Assembly (NCBI RefSeq): GCF_011927835.1
Contig: NZ_JAATJH010000008.1
Coordinates: forward strand, 1 to 64,000
Length of the DNA stretch: 64,000 nucleotides
Source: Neolewinella antarctica
GTDB taxonomy: Bacteria > Bacteroidota > Bacteroidia > Chitinophagales > Saprospiraceae
Direction: 5' to 3'
The position numbers and the translations under genes were made by a program. The notes under the pieces are model-generated. The model saw nothing but the letters and a program-made list of their open reading frames with translations, had not been told where the DNA came from and searched no databases. Below, one piece after another: positions 8,842 to 20,100 of this stretch (position 1 is its first letter; each line of letters begins with the position of its first letter).

Positions 8842-11800
8842 ATGCGAAAAATCATACACATTCGAACTTTCAGAATATTATCTTTTATATTATTCGCTTG
8901 CTTATCCACGCTGAGCCAAGTACACGCCCAGGTCACCGTTACGGGAACCGTAGTCGGCGTGGAGGACGGCTTTCCGCTAATCGGGGCGACCGTGCAGGAG
9001 AAAGGAGCGTCCAACGGAACGATTACCGACGTGGACGGCACCTTTTCACTGAACGTGGAAAGTGCCAGCTCGCGCCTACTCGTATCCTACTTAGGTTTCC
9101 TTACCCAGGAAGTTGCTAGTTCGGAGGACGCCATCACCGTGGCGTTGGTTACCGACAACCGAACACTCGACCTGGTAACCGTAGTGGGTTACGGTACGCA
9201 GAAGAAAAGTGACCTCGTCAACGCCGTAGCAACGACGGACATGGACAAGGCGCTGCTGACCCCCACGTCGGACGTCAACGAGATGCTGCGGGGCCGGGTG
9301 GCCGGGCTGCAAGTCGACGTGGGTGGCGGTACGCTGCGCCCCGGCGGCACGTCCAACATTATCTTCCGGGGGCAGGGCTCCATCGAGGGTAACGTTAGTG
9401 CCATCTACGTGGTGGACGGCATTATCCGCGACGGCGGCATCGAAGACATCGACCCCGACGACATCGCCTCCATCGAGTTCCTCAAGGATGCTTCCGCGCA
9501 GGCGATTTACGGCTCGCGGGGCGCCAACGGCGTCGTGCTCATCACCACCAAGCGCGGTAAGACGGGGGAACTGACCGTCAGCTACCACGGCTTCCTCACG
9601 ACCAAAACGATCGAGCGAAATTTCGACGTGTACAGCGGGCAAGAATTTGCCCAGTTGAAGCGGGAAGCGGTGCGGTCTACTAACGCTGACGACACGTTTC
9701 TGGACGATGCGGATATCTTTTCGGAAATCGAGTTGGAATCCATCGCCAACAACCAGTTCGTCGACTGGGAGGAAGAACTGATCGAGCGGGGCGTGGTCAA
9801 CAGCCAGGCCATCAGCATCAGCGGCGGCTCGGAAAATACTAAGGTATTCGGTAGCTTCAACTACTTTGAGGAGTCGGGGCTCATCCCCACGTCCAACTAC
9901 ACCCGGATGACCCTGCGCCTGAACGTCGACCAGAAGCTGACCGACAAGTTCTCGGTAAACTTCGATCTGAACGCCCTCAACGACGACACGCAGCGGGCGG
10001 CCAACGTGAACGTCATCACGTTCTCACCCCTGGGCAGGGCATTCAACGACGACGGTAGTTTGACTCGCTTTCCGAGTGGTGAAGAGGATACCCCCGTCAA
10101 CCCACTGTTCAACCTGCGGGAGCAGACCAACGACCGGAAGGGGAATGACTTCGTCATTAACGTGACGCCAACCTGGCAGATCACGAAAGACCTGATGTAC
10201 CAACTCAAGACCAACTTCACCCGGAGAAACGACGAAGGGGGGCAGTATCAGTCTTCCCTCAGTTCGGCCGGAGACGACGTCAACGGCATCGCGCGGATCG
10301 ACAACCAGCTACGGGAATCTTACCTGGTAGAAAACATCCTTACCTACGATAAGGAGATCAGCGCCGACCACAAGTTCAACGTGACGCTGGTACAGTCCGC
10401 GCAGGAAAATCAGTTCAGCCGGACCTTCACGCAAGCCGACGGCTTCACGAACGAAAGCCTTGGCTACGACGGCATCACCAACGCCATTGGTAACGTGACG
10501 GTCGAGCGCGATAAAAACAAACAGCGTTTGGCTTCCTTTATGGGGCGGGCCCGGTACAATCTGATGAATAAGTACCTATTCACCTTCACCGCCCGGGCCG
10601 ACGGCGCTTCCGTTAACTCCGCCGACAACAAATGGAGCTTTAACCCGGCGGCCTCCGCGGCGTGGAAAATCCACAACGAAAGCTTCCTGGACGGGAACGA
10701 CGCTGTTCAGGAGTTGAAACTCAGGGTTAGTTACGGAGCGCTGGTCAATGACCTCGGCCGCGCCTATACCTCGCTCTTTACGGCCGAGGGGCAGAACTAT
10801 ATTTTCGACCAGCAGTCCGCTTCTGGATACTCACCGTCAGTGATCCTACCGAACCCAAACCTGACTTTCGAGCGCATCACTACGCTGAACATCGGTTTGG
10901 ACTTCTCCATCTTCAAGAGATTGCTGGAGGGTAACGTGAACTACTACGACGCCCGCACGACCGATCTGCTGTTACGGCGCGGCGTACCGTCGACGACCGG
11001 CTACCAGTTCACCTTTTTCAACGCCGGTGAACTACAGAATACGGGTATTGAGTTGAGCCTGACCGCCAACCTAGTCAACAAGAACGATTTCAGCTGGTCG
11101 GTGTCGACCAACTGGTCCAACAACCGCAACAAGATTTTGGAACTGTACGACGACGGCAATGGTAATGCCATCCGCACGGACGATACCTACAACTACTTCG
11201 TCGGCCAGCCCGTCGGCGTGATCTACCAGTACGAGTTCGACGGGATTTTCCAGGAGGGTGACGATTTTGACGGCGCACCGCAGTCCAACCCGGAATCCGC
11301 ACGGCCCCAACCCAACCTCCGGCCGGGCGACATTAGAATCAAGGATACCAACGGCGTCGATGCCAACGGCGACCCGACCGGATCGCCCGACGGAATAATT
11401 ACCCAGGAAGACAGGGTGTTCATCGACCCGAACCCGGACTGGTTTGGCTCCCTTTCCAGCACCATGGCCTACAGGGGGATTGACTTGTTCGTGGATTTCT
11501 ACGCCGTGAGTGGTGCTACGAAGGTGAACCCGTTTCTATCCTCTGACTTCAACAACGGCGGCACCCTTCAGGGGAAACTGAACGGCGTCAAGGTAGATTA
11601 CTACACACCGGAGAACCCGTCCACCACCTTTCCCCGGGCTAATTTCGATAACGCCCCCCAAGACCTAAACTCTCTGGCAGTCAAAGATGCATCCTACCTA
11701 CGGTTAAGAACGGTAAGCGTAGGCTACACCCTGCCGGATGCACTAACGACCAGCATCCGCATGGAGCAACTGAGGGTCTACATTACGGGTACCAACCTAT

Positions 11801-11922
11801 TTACGAGCACCGACTACATCGGGTACAGCCCGGAAGTGAATATCAGAAACACGTTCTCGAATGCGGATACCGGTTATCCGGACTCCCAGGCATTCACCGT
11901 TGGGCTGAGGGCTAAATTCTAA
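8842..11922 (+). CDS. SusC/RagA-family TonB-linked outer membrane protein
   Basis: A 1026-residue TonB-dependent transporter. A signal peptide (residues 1-29, ending QVHAQ) is followed by a carboxypeptidase-regulatory-like domain (VTVTGTVVGVEDGFPLIGAT, about 30-110). Then comes the SusC plug with VGYGTQKKSDLVNAV and the family motif GTSNIIFRGQGSI ... IYVVDGII (about 115-235), and a long beta-barrel ending in the aromatic strand FTVGLRAKF. With the SusD-like lipoprotein 17 bp downstream it should form a lidded importer for oligosaccharides or similar substrates. No extended N-terminal signalling domain of the FecA type is seen. The preceding sulfatase and phosphodiesterase suggest the cargo, but specificity cannot be read. 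Confidence 0.95.
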   Translation: MRKIIHIRTFRILSFILFACLSTLSQVHAQVTVTGTVVGVEDGFPLIGATVQEKGASNGTITDVDGTFSLNVESASSRLLVSYLGFLTQEVASSEDAITVALVTDNRTLDLVTVVGYGTQKKSDLVNAVATTDMDKALLTPTSDVNEMLRGRVAGLQVDVGGGTLRPGGTSNIIFRGQGSIEGNVSAIYVVDGIIRDGGIEDIDPDDIASIEFLKDASAQAIYGSRGANGVVLITTKRGKTGELTVSYHGFLTTKTIERNFDVYSGQEFAQLKREAVRSTNADDTFLDDADIFSEIELESIANNQFVDWEEELIERGVVNSQAISISGGSENTKVFGSFNYFEESGLIPTSNYTRMTLRLNVDQKLTDKFSVNFDLNALNDDTQRAANVNVITFSPLGRAFNDDGSLTRFPSGEEDTPVNPLFNLREQTNDRKGNDFVINVTPTWQITKDLMYQLKTNFTRRNDEGGQYQSSLSSAGDDVNGIARIDNQLRESYLVENILTYDKEISADHKFNVTLVQSAQENQFSRTFTQADGFTNESLGYDGITNAIGNVTVERDKNKQRLASFMGRARYNLMNKYLFTFTARADGASVNSADNKWSFNPAASAAWKIHNESFLDGNDAVQELKLRVSYGALVNDLGRAYTSLFTAEGQNYIFDQQSASGYSPSVILPNPNLTFERITTLNIGLDFSIFKRLLEGNVNYYDARTTDLLLRRGVPSTTGYQFTFFNAGELQNTGIELSLTANLVNKNDFSWSVSTNWSNNRNKILELYDDGNGNAIRTDDTYNYFVGQPVGVIYQYEFDGIFQEGDDFDGAPQSNPESARPQPNLRPGDIRIKDTNGVDANGDPTGSPDGIITQEDRVFIDPNPDWFGSLSSTMAYRGIDLFVDFYAVSGATKVNPFLSSDFNNGGTLQGKLNGVKVDYYTPENPSTTFPRANFDNAPQDLNSLAVKDASYLRLRTVSVGYTLPDALTTSIRMEQLRVYITGTNLFTSTDYIGYSPEVNIRNTFSNADTGYPDSQAFTVGLRAKF

Positions 11923-11939
11923 TCAAAAATAATAATAAC

Positions 11940-13550
11940 ATGAAAGCGAAAATATTTCATCCAAGCATGTTGGGTTTTCTGGTACTGGCGATCGGGTCTC
12001 TCGCTGGCCTGACGTCCTGCCAGAACTACCTGGAAGAGCAACCGAGTACGCTGATTGACTCGGATTATATTTATACAACCGAGGACGGTTTAAAGTCCGG
12101 TGTGGTGAGTTTATACAAATTTAACCGGGATCGGTACGATCGCGACGTAGAGGACTTTATGGGTAGCGTATTCATGTCCTCCAAAAGTGATCTTGCGTTT
12201 AGCCGGACCGGCTACGTCGGAAACATCGGCAGATACCAACGTGGAATTTCCCCCTTAGACCTCGGCGCCCGATTTGCCTCTACCCTATTCTGGAAGCATT
12301 TCTATAACATTACTAACAAAGCAACCGAGATCATCAATGCCGCTGATGCTATCGAAGGCGTGGACGAGGACGCGAGAAATCAAATCCTCGCCGAAGCTAA
12401 ATTTTTTAGAGCAAACTCTTATTTCTACCTCTACCGGTTATATAATAATATATTCGTATCCACGGAGACGATCACGGTGGAAAATGCGTTCGACGTCGTT
12501 AACGATAAATCTTCCGAGGAAGAAATTTTCGCCGTCCTGAACAGCGACCTCGACTTCGCCATCGAGCACTTAGAATGGAACGATACTTTCGGACGGGTAA
12601 CGAAAGGAACGGCCAAACACCTGAAGGCCAAAGTAGCCATGTGGGAAGGCGACTGGGAAGAAGCTAAGAACCAGGCACTGGACGTTATTGAAAGTCCGGA
12701 TAGTCCTCACTCGTTAGTCTCCAACACCGCCCAGGTATTCGAGGGGGAAAGAAACCACTCGGAGTCCTTGTTCGTCATCCAGGCAAAAGACGATTTACTC
12801 GGCGGTGGTAATAACTCCATGATCAACGCTAACTACGTAACGCAGTACTTTCAAATTTCTGGCATAGAAGCAACCGTAGCGCAGGGTGGCCGGGGCTTCT
12901 CGCGAATACTACCCAATCGTTATTTGCAGAGCTTGCTTGCCGCCGACTCCCTCGACACCAGGGATGACGACACTTACTTCCGATTGAATTATTTCTATAC
13001 CTCGGGAGATCGCATTGGTGAGCGAGTTGACACCTACGCGCCGGTTACGGACCTGGACAGCATCAGTGATACCTACCAAAGGTACTACCAGCGGCAACAT
13101 CCTTCCTGCATCAAGTTCGCCCAGGACGATGATAATCCTGACTCTTACCGAAACCGAAGCAACATTATGGTCTACCGCCTGGCGGAGACTTACCTGATTG
13201 CGGCGGAAGCCATCATGCGGTCATCCGGCGACCCGCTGCCCTACATCAACGCCGTCCGGAAACGGGCAAAAGCAGCACCACTCATGAGCGTCGACGAGCA
13301 GGCCATCCTGGACGAACGTGCGCGCGAGCTCGCTTTTGAAGGCCAGCGGTGGTTCACCCTAAAGCGCATGGGCCAGGAGGTTATCGACCGCCAAATCACT
13401 ACTTACGCCGGTGACGGAGTATTCTTTCCCGCAAACCTCGGAGAGAAGGACCCGCGCGATAATTGGAAGTCTTACTACATCAATTTCCCCATTGCGCAGA
13501 TTGATTTGGATTTACTGGGGGCGGGGTATCCGCAGAATGATGGGTATTAG
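11940..13550 (+). CDS. SusD/RagB-family nutrient-binding outer membrane lipoprotein
   Basis: A 536-residue surface lipoprotein that caps the SusC barrel and binds the substrate. The lipobox LTSC is near residue 27. An N-terminal SusD-like helical part follows, with typical landmarks: QILAEAKFFRANSYFYLYR (TPR-like helices) and RLAETYLIAAEAIMR. The RagB C-terminal part has DERARELAFEGQRWFTLKRMG and ends INFPIAQIDLD. Length and order are usual for the family. It is co-transcribed with the SusC gene (17-bp gap) and followed by a strong terminator. Confidence 0.94.
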   Translation: MKAKIFHPSMLGFLVLAIGSLAGLTSCQNYLEEQPSTLIDSDYIYTTEDGLKSGVVSLYKFNRDRYDRDVEDFMGSVFMSSKSDLAFSRTGYVGNIGRYQRGISPLDLGARFASTLFWKHFYNITNKATEIINAADAIEGVDEDARNQILAEAKFFRANSYFYLYRLYNNIFVSTETITVENAFDVVNDKSSEEEIFAVLNSDLDFAIEHLEWNDTFGRVTKGTAKHLKAKVAMWEGDWEEAKNQALDVIESPDSPHSLVSNTAQVFEGERNHSESLFVIQAKDDLLGGGNNSMINANYVTQYFQISGIEATVAQGGRGFSRILPNRYLQSLLAADSLDTRDDDTYFRLNYFYTSGDRIGERVDTYAPVTDLDSISDTYQRYYQRQHPSCIKFAQDDDNPDSYRNRSNIMVYRLAETYLIAAEAIMRSSGDPLPYINAVRKRAKAAPLMSVDEQAILDERARELAFEGQRWFTLKRMGQEVIDRQITTYAGDGVFFPANLGEKDPRDNWKSYYINFPIAQIDLDLLGAGYPQNDGY

Positions 13551-13579
13551 ACCTGGAGCATACTTATTCCTCCCGGTAT

Positions 13580-13624
13580 AGAAAGATCGTGCCTCCTTGA
13601 TCAGGGGCGCGATCTTTCTTTTTA
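13580..13624 (+). terminator. Rho-independent terminator after the SusC/SusD operon
   Basis: AGAAAGATCGTGCCTCC and GGGGCGCGATCTTTCT form a long stem with a few mismatches around a short TTGATCA loop, followed by TTTTT. It lies 30 bp after the SusD stop. Confidence 0.85.
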
Positions 13625-13753
13625 ACTGATATTACGCAGATTATTTCGCCACAAAAGCACAAAAATCGGTGTACGGCTACGCCCAAGCACCGTTTACTTA
13701 CTCTTGTGCGTTTTTTAGTATTCATGTGACATAATCCGGTTGCGTAAGGTCAG
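13625..13753. repeat. Dispersed repeat family C, copy 1
   Basis: The copy runs from CTGATATTACGCAGATTATT to CCGGTTGCGTAAGGTCAG. Its ends are imperfect inverted repeats of each other. A longer inverted copy lies at 54951-55104 and shares the core ATCGGTGTACGGCTACGCC. There is no coding content. It resembles a decayed non-autonomous element. Confidence 0.75.
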
Positions 13754-13905
13754 TTTTCAAGTATTACTTCCTTAGATTATTTACACCCTTAACCGAATTC
13801 AATTTCGGTCCCATGAGTGTCGTTATCGATTAACAAGGCCAGAGGACTGGGTACGAACAAAGCCCACCCCCCTAAGTTCTAGCCCTACACCCCCCCCTTG
13901 CGACC

Positions 13906-15078
13906 ATGACCGATCGATCCATAACAGTAGGCATCATGAAAGTCGACGTGAGCGGTGACGATACCGCCGCGCTAAATCGTCTCACCACGCGGGCCACCGA
14001 ACGGTTAACCACGGCGCTGCGGCGCGAGGCCCGGCTGAACGTTCGCTCCTTTACGTTCAACGGCCCCAACCTGACCCCGGGCGACCACGGGTACCGAGCG
14101 CTGGATTTCATCCAGATCGGTATCAACGAAAAGACGGAACGCCAGCTGGCCTTTCTGTTGCTCGTCACCGAGGTGGAAATTGCCGCCGCTTCCTTTTCCT
14201 ACTTACTGGCCCTGCCCTCCCAACTCACCAACGTCGCCATTATTTCCACCCGCCGCCTGGCCGACTACGGCTCCGACGAATACGAAGATGAAGACTTACT
14301 CGCCGACCGCCTCGGCACCCTGATGCTCCAGTGTTTCGGCCGCCTGCTGAACCTCGATTACCGGGCCGGCGACCCGCAAAACTACCTGTCCTCCATTCGG
14401 GTGCCCGCCGACCTGGATGCGATGGACCGGTTTACGGACGCGCAGTTCACCACCATCGTCGCCAACCTGCCCGCCGAGGCCAACGACCGGTTTTCCGACA
14501 ACAACCGGGCGTCGTTCGTACTGCGGCAAATCGCCAGCAACCTGCCGCGTATTTTCCGGGGGGCCTTCCGGGCCAACCCCATCCGGATCGCCACGAAACT
14601 GCCGACGATGATCGCCACGGCCCTGTCCGTCATCATCGTGCTCATCTTCGGTGGCGAGACCTGGGATTTTGCCGCTTCGGTGGCCAATGACCAACTGACG
14701 GTCTTCGTGGTGGCATCCTTCGCGATGGCATCTTTCGTTCTTTACCGGGCGTTTTCGTTTCGCTTGGTGGCTACGCGCCACGGTAATACGTCCGAAAGCT
14801 CGGTGGTGACGGCGGCGGCGACTTATTTGGCGCTACTATTTACGCTGGCGGTGCTGTTCGTCGCCTTCGCCGTGCTGATGTACGGGGTGGTCGTCTTCGT
14901 GTTTCCCGATACTTTGATGCGTACCTGGACGTCCGCCAAGGACGGCTCCACGGTGGAGGCCCACGTACGGCTGGTGCTTTTTCTGGCGGCCGTCGGCATT
15001 CTCTCGGGGTCGCTCGGTGGCTCGGCCGATTCCCGCTCGGTGGTCCGCAACGTACTGTTTGCGGCGGACGAGACTTGA
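13906..15078 (+). CDS. Unknown protein with soluble N-terminal half and four-helix membrane C-terminus
   Basis: A 390-residue protein I do not recognise. The first 220 residues are predicted soluble (MTDRSITVGIMKVDVSGDD, LRREARLNVRSFTFNGPN, then VTEVEIAAASFSYLLALPSQ). An acidic patch YGSDEYEDEDLLADRLG follows near residues 125-141. The last 165 residues hold about four hydrophobic segments: TALSVIIVLIFGG (~230), LTVFVVASFAMASFVLYRAF (~265-284), TYLALLFTLAVLFVAFAVLM (~305-325) and VRLVLFLAAVGILSGSLGG (~352-370). There is no signal peptide and no catalytic signature. The ATG at 13906 is preceded by a C-rich run; ATG 13936 is an alternative start. It stands alone between a repeat and a pseudogene, with normal codon use throughout, so it is likely expressed. 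Confidence 0.75.
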   Translation: MTDRSITVGIMKVDVSGDDTAALNRLTTRATERLTTALRREARLNVRSFTFNGPNLTPGDHGYRALDFIQIGINEKTERQLAFLLLVTEVEIAAASFSYLLALPSQLTNVAIISTRRLADYGSDEYEDEDLLADRLGTLMLQCFGRLLNLDYRAGDPQNYLSSIRVPADLDAMDRFTDAQFTTIVANLPAEANDRFSDNNRASFVLRQIASNLPRIFRGAFRANPIRIATKLPTMIATALSVIIVLIFGGETWDFAASVANDQLTVFVVASFAMASFVLYRAFSFRLVATRHGNTSESSVVTAAATYLALLFTLAVLFVAFAVLMYGVVVFVFPDTLMRTWTSAKDGSTVEAHVRLVLFLAAVGILSGSLGGSADSRSVVRNVLFAADET

Positions 15079-15198
15079 ATTAATTTCATATTATAAGCAT
15101 TCCATTTAATGCGGCCGGTAGTTCGCTGGTGGCATGTGAGCTGCTGCCGGAGTGGATTAATAATAATTACGCTGCTCTTCGACGAGTTGGCCGTGGGT

Positions 15199-15316
15199 GC
15201 GCGGTCGCGGGTGCCGGGTGTAGACGGGGGAGGTTGTAGGCGGGTAGGTAGTAGGCGGTAGGTCCGTACTACCACCTACCGCCTCCCTAACTTCCCTTGC
15301 ACCCGCGACCGCGCCC
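15199..15316. repeat. Inverted pair of 18-mer motifs around a hairpin
   Basis: Two copies of the GC-rich dispersed motif lie in opposite orientation (15199-15214 and 15299-15316). Between them, GGCGGTAGGT (15254-15263) pairs with ACCTACCGCC (15274-15283). The surrounding 307-bp gap (15079-15385) contains no gene. Confidence 0.65.
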
Positions 15317-15385
15317 AAAATTGATTTGACCTTACCGTAATCAATTAAAAGCACCTTATTTTGGTCCAACCCAAAACGCCTATAC

Positions 15386-16947
15386 GTGGACATTCGACCT
15401 ATTACCTGTCTAGCGGGATACCTGTTGTTACTCGCCCTACCTACCCTACTGAATGCCCAGGTGGCCGACAACAACTTCCAACCGATATTTGCCGCTCCCG
15501 GAGCAGTCTCCAGCGTCGTAGCCCAGGCGGATGACAAATTACTGGTAACGGGCTCCTTCTCCATTTATTCCGACGCGCCGGTGCGCCGGTTCGTACGGCT
15601 GGAAGCGAACGGAGACCTGGACGGTAGCTTTACCTACGACGCCCGCATCGCCAGCGCGCCCTCCGAAATTACCCAGCTTGCTAACGGAAATATTCTGATT
15701 GCCGGAAATTTCCGGTCCCCCACGGGCGACTACCTGGGCAGCCTGTTACGGCTCCTCCCCGACGGAAGCCTGGACGATACCTTTTCCCCCGTCCGGGGAG
15801 ATAGCCTGAACTTCTACCGAGTGGTTGAGCTAAGCAATGGCAAGTTATTTACCGCGTACGTCCGTTGCGCCTCCGACCAGCACGTTAATTGTAACCGCTA
15901 CGGCGTGCGGCTCCTGCTGCCCGACGGCGCTCCGGACCCCAACTTTCCGGGCCTGGAATTCGAGGGTGACGGAGACCCCGGTCTGACGGAAGATATCAAT
16001 GCCCTGGTTGCGCAATCCCCCAACGACCTGCTGGTGTTCGGCACCGGATTAAACCTCGGCGATCGCCAACAAACGGCCTTCCGGCTGGATAGCAACGGTG
16101 TAGTCGACGGTACGTTCGACCCGCAAATACCTTCCTCCAGCGACTACGTGACCGAGGATCTTGCCGTCGGTGAAGACGGCACCATCGCCGTACTCGTGTC
16201 CTTTCAGGGCGACGTCGTGCTACTCGACCGGGACGGCAACGTAAGAGCATGTTGGGACTTTAGCTTCTACTTACCGCGGGAACGGCCGTGTGCTCACCGA
16301 CCTGAGTGATCGGTTTATTCGCACCGGCGAAGCTATTTACTTCGTTGACTTTCTGGGTCAATTACCGAATGGACAACTATTGATATCTGGAACCTTTGAC
16401 GCGTACGGTGGCAATCCGGCCCCATCCGGTGCCGTTCTGCTGGACTAAAATTTAATTTAGTGTCGACCTTTTTGGAACAACTCCCCGACCTACGAATCAG
16501 CACGTTACTCGCGGAAGGTAAATCTTCCTTTTACCTGGCCGCGCCCACCACTTTCCCCGGCGGCGTCGGTATGGCTCGCTTTTCGCTACCGGACGTGGTC
16601 GGCACAAAAGAATTGCTTCCAAACCAGTCCATCGACGTGTTCCCCAACCCCGTCAGCGGCCCGGTGTTCCGAGTTCGGTTTGACCGGCGGTATGCGGGTC
16701 AGTCATTTGACTATCGGATAATTGATGCAGTCGGTCGGTCGCTGCGTAGCGGCACCTGGTGGCTGCTTCGGCGGCGACGGTACCCGTGGCTAATTTAGCT
16801 TCGGGGGTGTACCTATTACATCTCACCGGGGAGGAAGGGCAATTGACTAAGCGGTTGGTGATTAAACAAACACGGCACCCGCGCCCGCGCCTGGGTAACC
16901 TGCCCGTTTTGGGGCGACGACGGCGGCAAGGCGAATGCCCCCAGTAG
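15386..16947 (+). pseudogene. Delta-60-repeat protein with T9SS sorting domain, frameshifted
   Basis: The first frame (GTG 15386 to 16309) has a signal peptide ending LLNAQ. It then has repeated blocks of the type LVTGSFSIY... RFVRLEANGDLDGSF and LLRLLPDGSLDDTFSP, which are delta-60 repeats. The reading breaks at about 16245, where a 23-bp MITE end sits. Matching sequence continues in another frame from about 16290 (RVLTDLSDRFIRTGEA ... DFLGQLPNGQLLISGTFDAY) to a stop at 16446. It shifts again to a frame opening at 16460, then breaks once more near 16760. The last piece completes a T9SS type A domain: IDVFPNPVSGPVFRV, then ANLASGVYLLHLTGEEG and KRLVIKQ. At least three lesions make a functional product unlikely. 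It was probably a secreted surface beta-propeller-like protein. Confidence 0.8.
16245..16267 (+). mobile_element. Solo end of a MITE-like element inside the delta-60 gene
   Basis: GAGCATGTTGGGACTTT plus AGCTTC, preceded by TAA, matches both ends of the outer element at 54498-54829. It lies exactly where the delta-60 reading frame breaks, so it is probably the scar of an insertion and imprecise loss. Confidence 0.6.
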
Positions 16948-17179
16948 CAACGGTGTACTGGCCCTCCTCCAGGGAGATATTTATTGCTCGCTCGCCGTTG
17001 ACTTGCCTGAAAGCCGTGGCAAGCGTAAGGGAGGTCGCCTTGGAATTGGGGCGGGCCGCACTGGCTGCTTACCCGTGAATTGAAGGCGGCTTTTCTATTT
17101 AATGCGGTTAGTATTATTTGTGGGTATTATTTTAATAACCTGGGAGCTCCTACTTAACCTATTATCCGGCCCCTGACCT

Positions 17180-20100
17180 TTACCGCTTCACCTCATTGGG
17201 CGACACCCCGAACGCCTCCGAAAATACCCGGCTGAAATAATTCGGGCTATCAAACCCAACCCCGTAGGCTACCTCCGACACATTCAAGTTATTATCAGCA
17301 ATCAATAAGGCCCTGGCCTTTTGCAAGCGGAAAGCCCGGAGGTAACGATTAGGCGTGTGATCGGTCAACGCTTTGAGTTTCCGGTAAAATTGCTGGTGGC
17401 TGAGGTGCAACATTTTGGCTACGTCCGTTACGCTTAAGTCCGTGTCTTCGTAGTGCTTTTCCAGGACGCCATTGATTTTGTCGAGGAACAGGTCTTCCTG
17501 GGTTTTAGGCGTGTTTTTGTCAGCGGAACCCACAGGTTCTGTACCGTATCGTCGTCGCATAACCCTCCGCATCTCCAGTAATTTTTCTAAGCGGACCAGT
17601 AATTCTTCCTTATCGAAAGGTTTCATCAGATAGGCGTCCGCTCCGAATTTCAGCCCGGCTAGTTTATCTCGTTGCGTTGCTTTTGCGGTCAGTAGCACCA
17701 TCGGAATGTGGCTCGTCCGCTCATCTTGCTTGAGGGTGGCGACCAGTTCGAAACCATCCTTTACCGGCATCATCACGTCGCTAATGATCAGGTCGGGGAC
17801 GTGCTCCAGGGCTTTATCGATGCCTTGCGCGCCGTTGTCCGCCGTCATAATTTGATAGAAGGGTTCGAGGAGAGAACGAATGTATAAAATTACGTCGGGG
17901 TTGTCCTCAACGATCAATAAATGCGGTTGTGTATTCTTCCCCAAGTCATTCAGTACGGGCGTAGTTGCCAGCGCATTATTTTCAACAAGCACCAGATCAG
18001 GCGTGGGAAGGAAGTTGGCTTGTTCCTTGGTCAAAGTTATCTGCTCTTCCTGCGCGAGACACTTTGTTTCTTCCTGATTAATGGGTAATAGCACCACGAA
18101 TTCCGCCCCCTTTCCGAGTTCACTTTTTACGCCGATCGTGCCTTCCATCAGTTTCACTAGTTCCTCGACTAACGCTAAACCGACACCCGTTCCTTCTCCT
18201 CTACGACTAGCAGCGTTATCTTCTTGGTAAAAGCGGTCGAAAATATAGGGCAAAGCAGCTTCGGAAATACCTGCCCCGGTATCTTTTACCTTTAGTTGAA
18301 TCTCATTGGTCTGCTGAGATAAATGTAGCGTCACCTTACCACGGACGGGCGTGAACTTGATGGCGTTAGAAAGTAGATTAGATATTATTTTTTGCAGCTT
18401 AATCTCGTCCACCGCCATCGTCAGGGTGTCGATCTCCGTATAAATCTGTAAGCGGATCGATTTCTTAGCGGCCAGGGATTCAAATGACTCGCCGACATAC
18501 TTCACGAAAGCAACCACTTCTTTTGGTTGATAGTTGGGCTGCAGACTAGCGCTGTCTATTTTTGACAGATCCAGTAGCTGATTGATGAGTTGTAATAGTT
18601 TTTTCCCGTTGCGGTCGATTAGCTCCAGCCCTCTGGAGAGCCTGGCTTTTTCCTTGATGCTCGCCTTAGCCAACCAACTACCGGCCCCCAGCTGATCGGT
18701 CATCCCCAAAATCACCGTTAGGGGCGTACGGAACTCATGGGTGATGTTGGTAAAAAACCGGGTCTTTACTTCATCTATTTTCTCCAACTTCGTAGTTTGC
18801 GCTAGCTTTTCAATGATTGTCTTTTGGTCCTTGAGGTTCTGCTCTAAAGCTATTTCCTTTTCCTTTTTCAACAGGTTTTTTCGGTAGCCGATACTCAAGG
18901 AGAAGACGGTCAGTAAAAAAATCGCAGTTGCCGGAAGGTGTCTAAGGTGCCTCGGGTGGCCATAATCGAATTCAATCCCGAATGGCTCCAACAACACGTA
19001 TACTGAATAGCTGATATTTAACCAAGCGATCGGGACCATCGCAACAAACCAGATTAGTTTTAATTGCGCTGGCCGCTGCTTTGCGCGGATGGCTAACCAA
19101 AAAGGAAGCAGTAAGGAAAAAGACACCACGAACAAACCAAAAATTGAATCAAAAAAAGTCTGCATCACGGTGAATACCGTACATAAATAAGCAACCACGC
19201 ACGCAAAAATAGTAATCGGAATAATCTTTTTGGCGTAAATAATGGTGGCTTCATAATTGAAGTAGGTTTCCGTGAATTTTAGAAACCCCGTCAGAAACAG
19301 CAACTGCCCCAGACTGAATAACCCCATATTGTACTGGTTCAGCTCAGGAAAAGGGACATAAGTAGAAAATATGAAGTTGTTGAACAACAATAGTAGGGAA
19401 ACACCCAGGATCATGGTGGAGAAATAACCATGAATCCGTTCCTTTTCGATGAAAAATAGTAGTATAAAGAACACGAACTGGCTACCCAGGATTCCGATGG
19501 CCAGCCACGTCTTAGCTGCTGCATAGACTTGCTGGGGGAACACGGAAGCGGGGTCAATGTGGTACAGCGCGATAAATTCCATGGGAGCGTATCGGTTCAG
19601 GCCCATTAGTCGAACGTACAGGTCGACGGTATCCGTGGCTTGTAGATCTACTTTGAAAAAAGTCGGCCAATAATCATAAGGGCGCTCGCTGAGTGGCACC
19701 CCGTTCCCCGTGCGTTGGTGGGTATAAGCCGCTCCATTTTTTACACTATAAACATCTACGTGATCAAACGCCTGCAAGTCGCTGCCACGGTAGCCTACGT
19801 GAAGCAGTTGTTCTCCACGAAAAACATCCGTACCCGTCAGCCGTGTCTTTACCCAGTACACCTTTCCCTTTTGCGTAACGTCGATCAACTTATTATCTCT
19901 CCATTTCCAGTCCCCTTCGTGCTTAAGGATGTCTTCGAAAGTCGTATTTGAATCTGGCAGCTCCAGTATTTCAATATTTTTTATCTCGTTAGATCGAAAC
20001 GGAAAGGGAGGAGCGTTCGCCCCCTCAACGACGTGATTTTCAAACTCACCGTTGAATTGATATTCATACTGGAGATAGGGACTTAAGGCCGTCACCCGTC

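Noticed and set aside
16948-17179. Reverse-strand stretch encoding INISLEEGQYTVATGG
   Set aside because: It resembles the end of a secreted protein, but is only about 70 codons, has no start, and runs into the dispersed 18-mer. Possibly a remnant; too weak to list as a gene.
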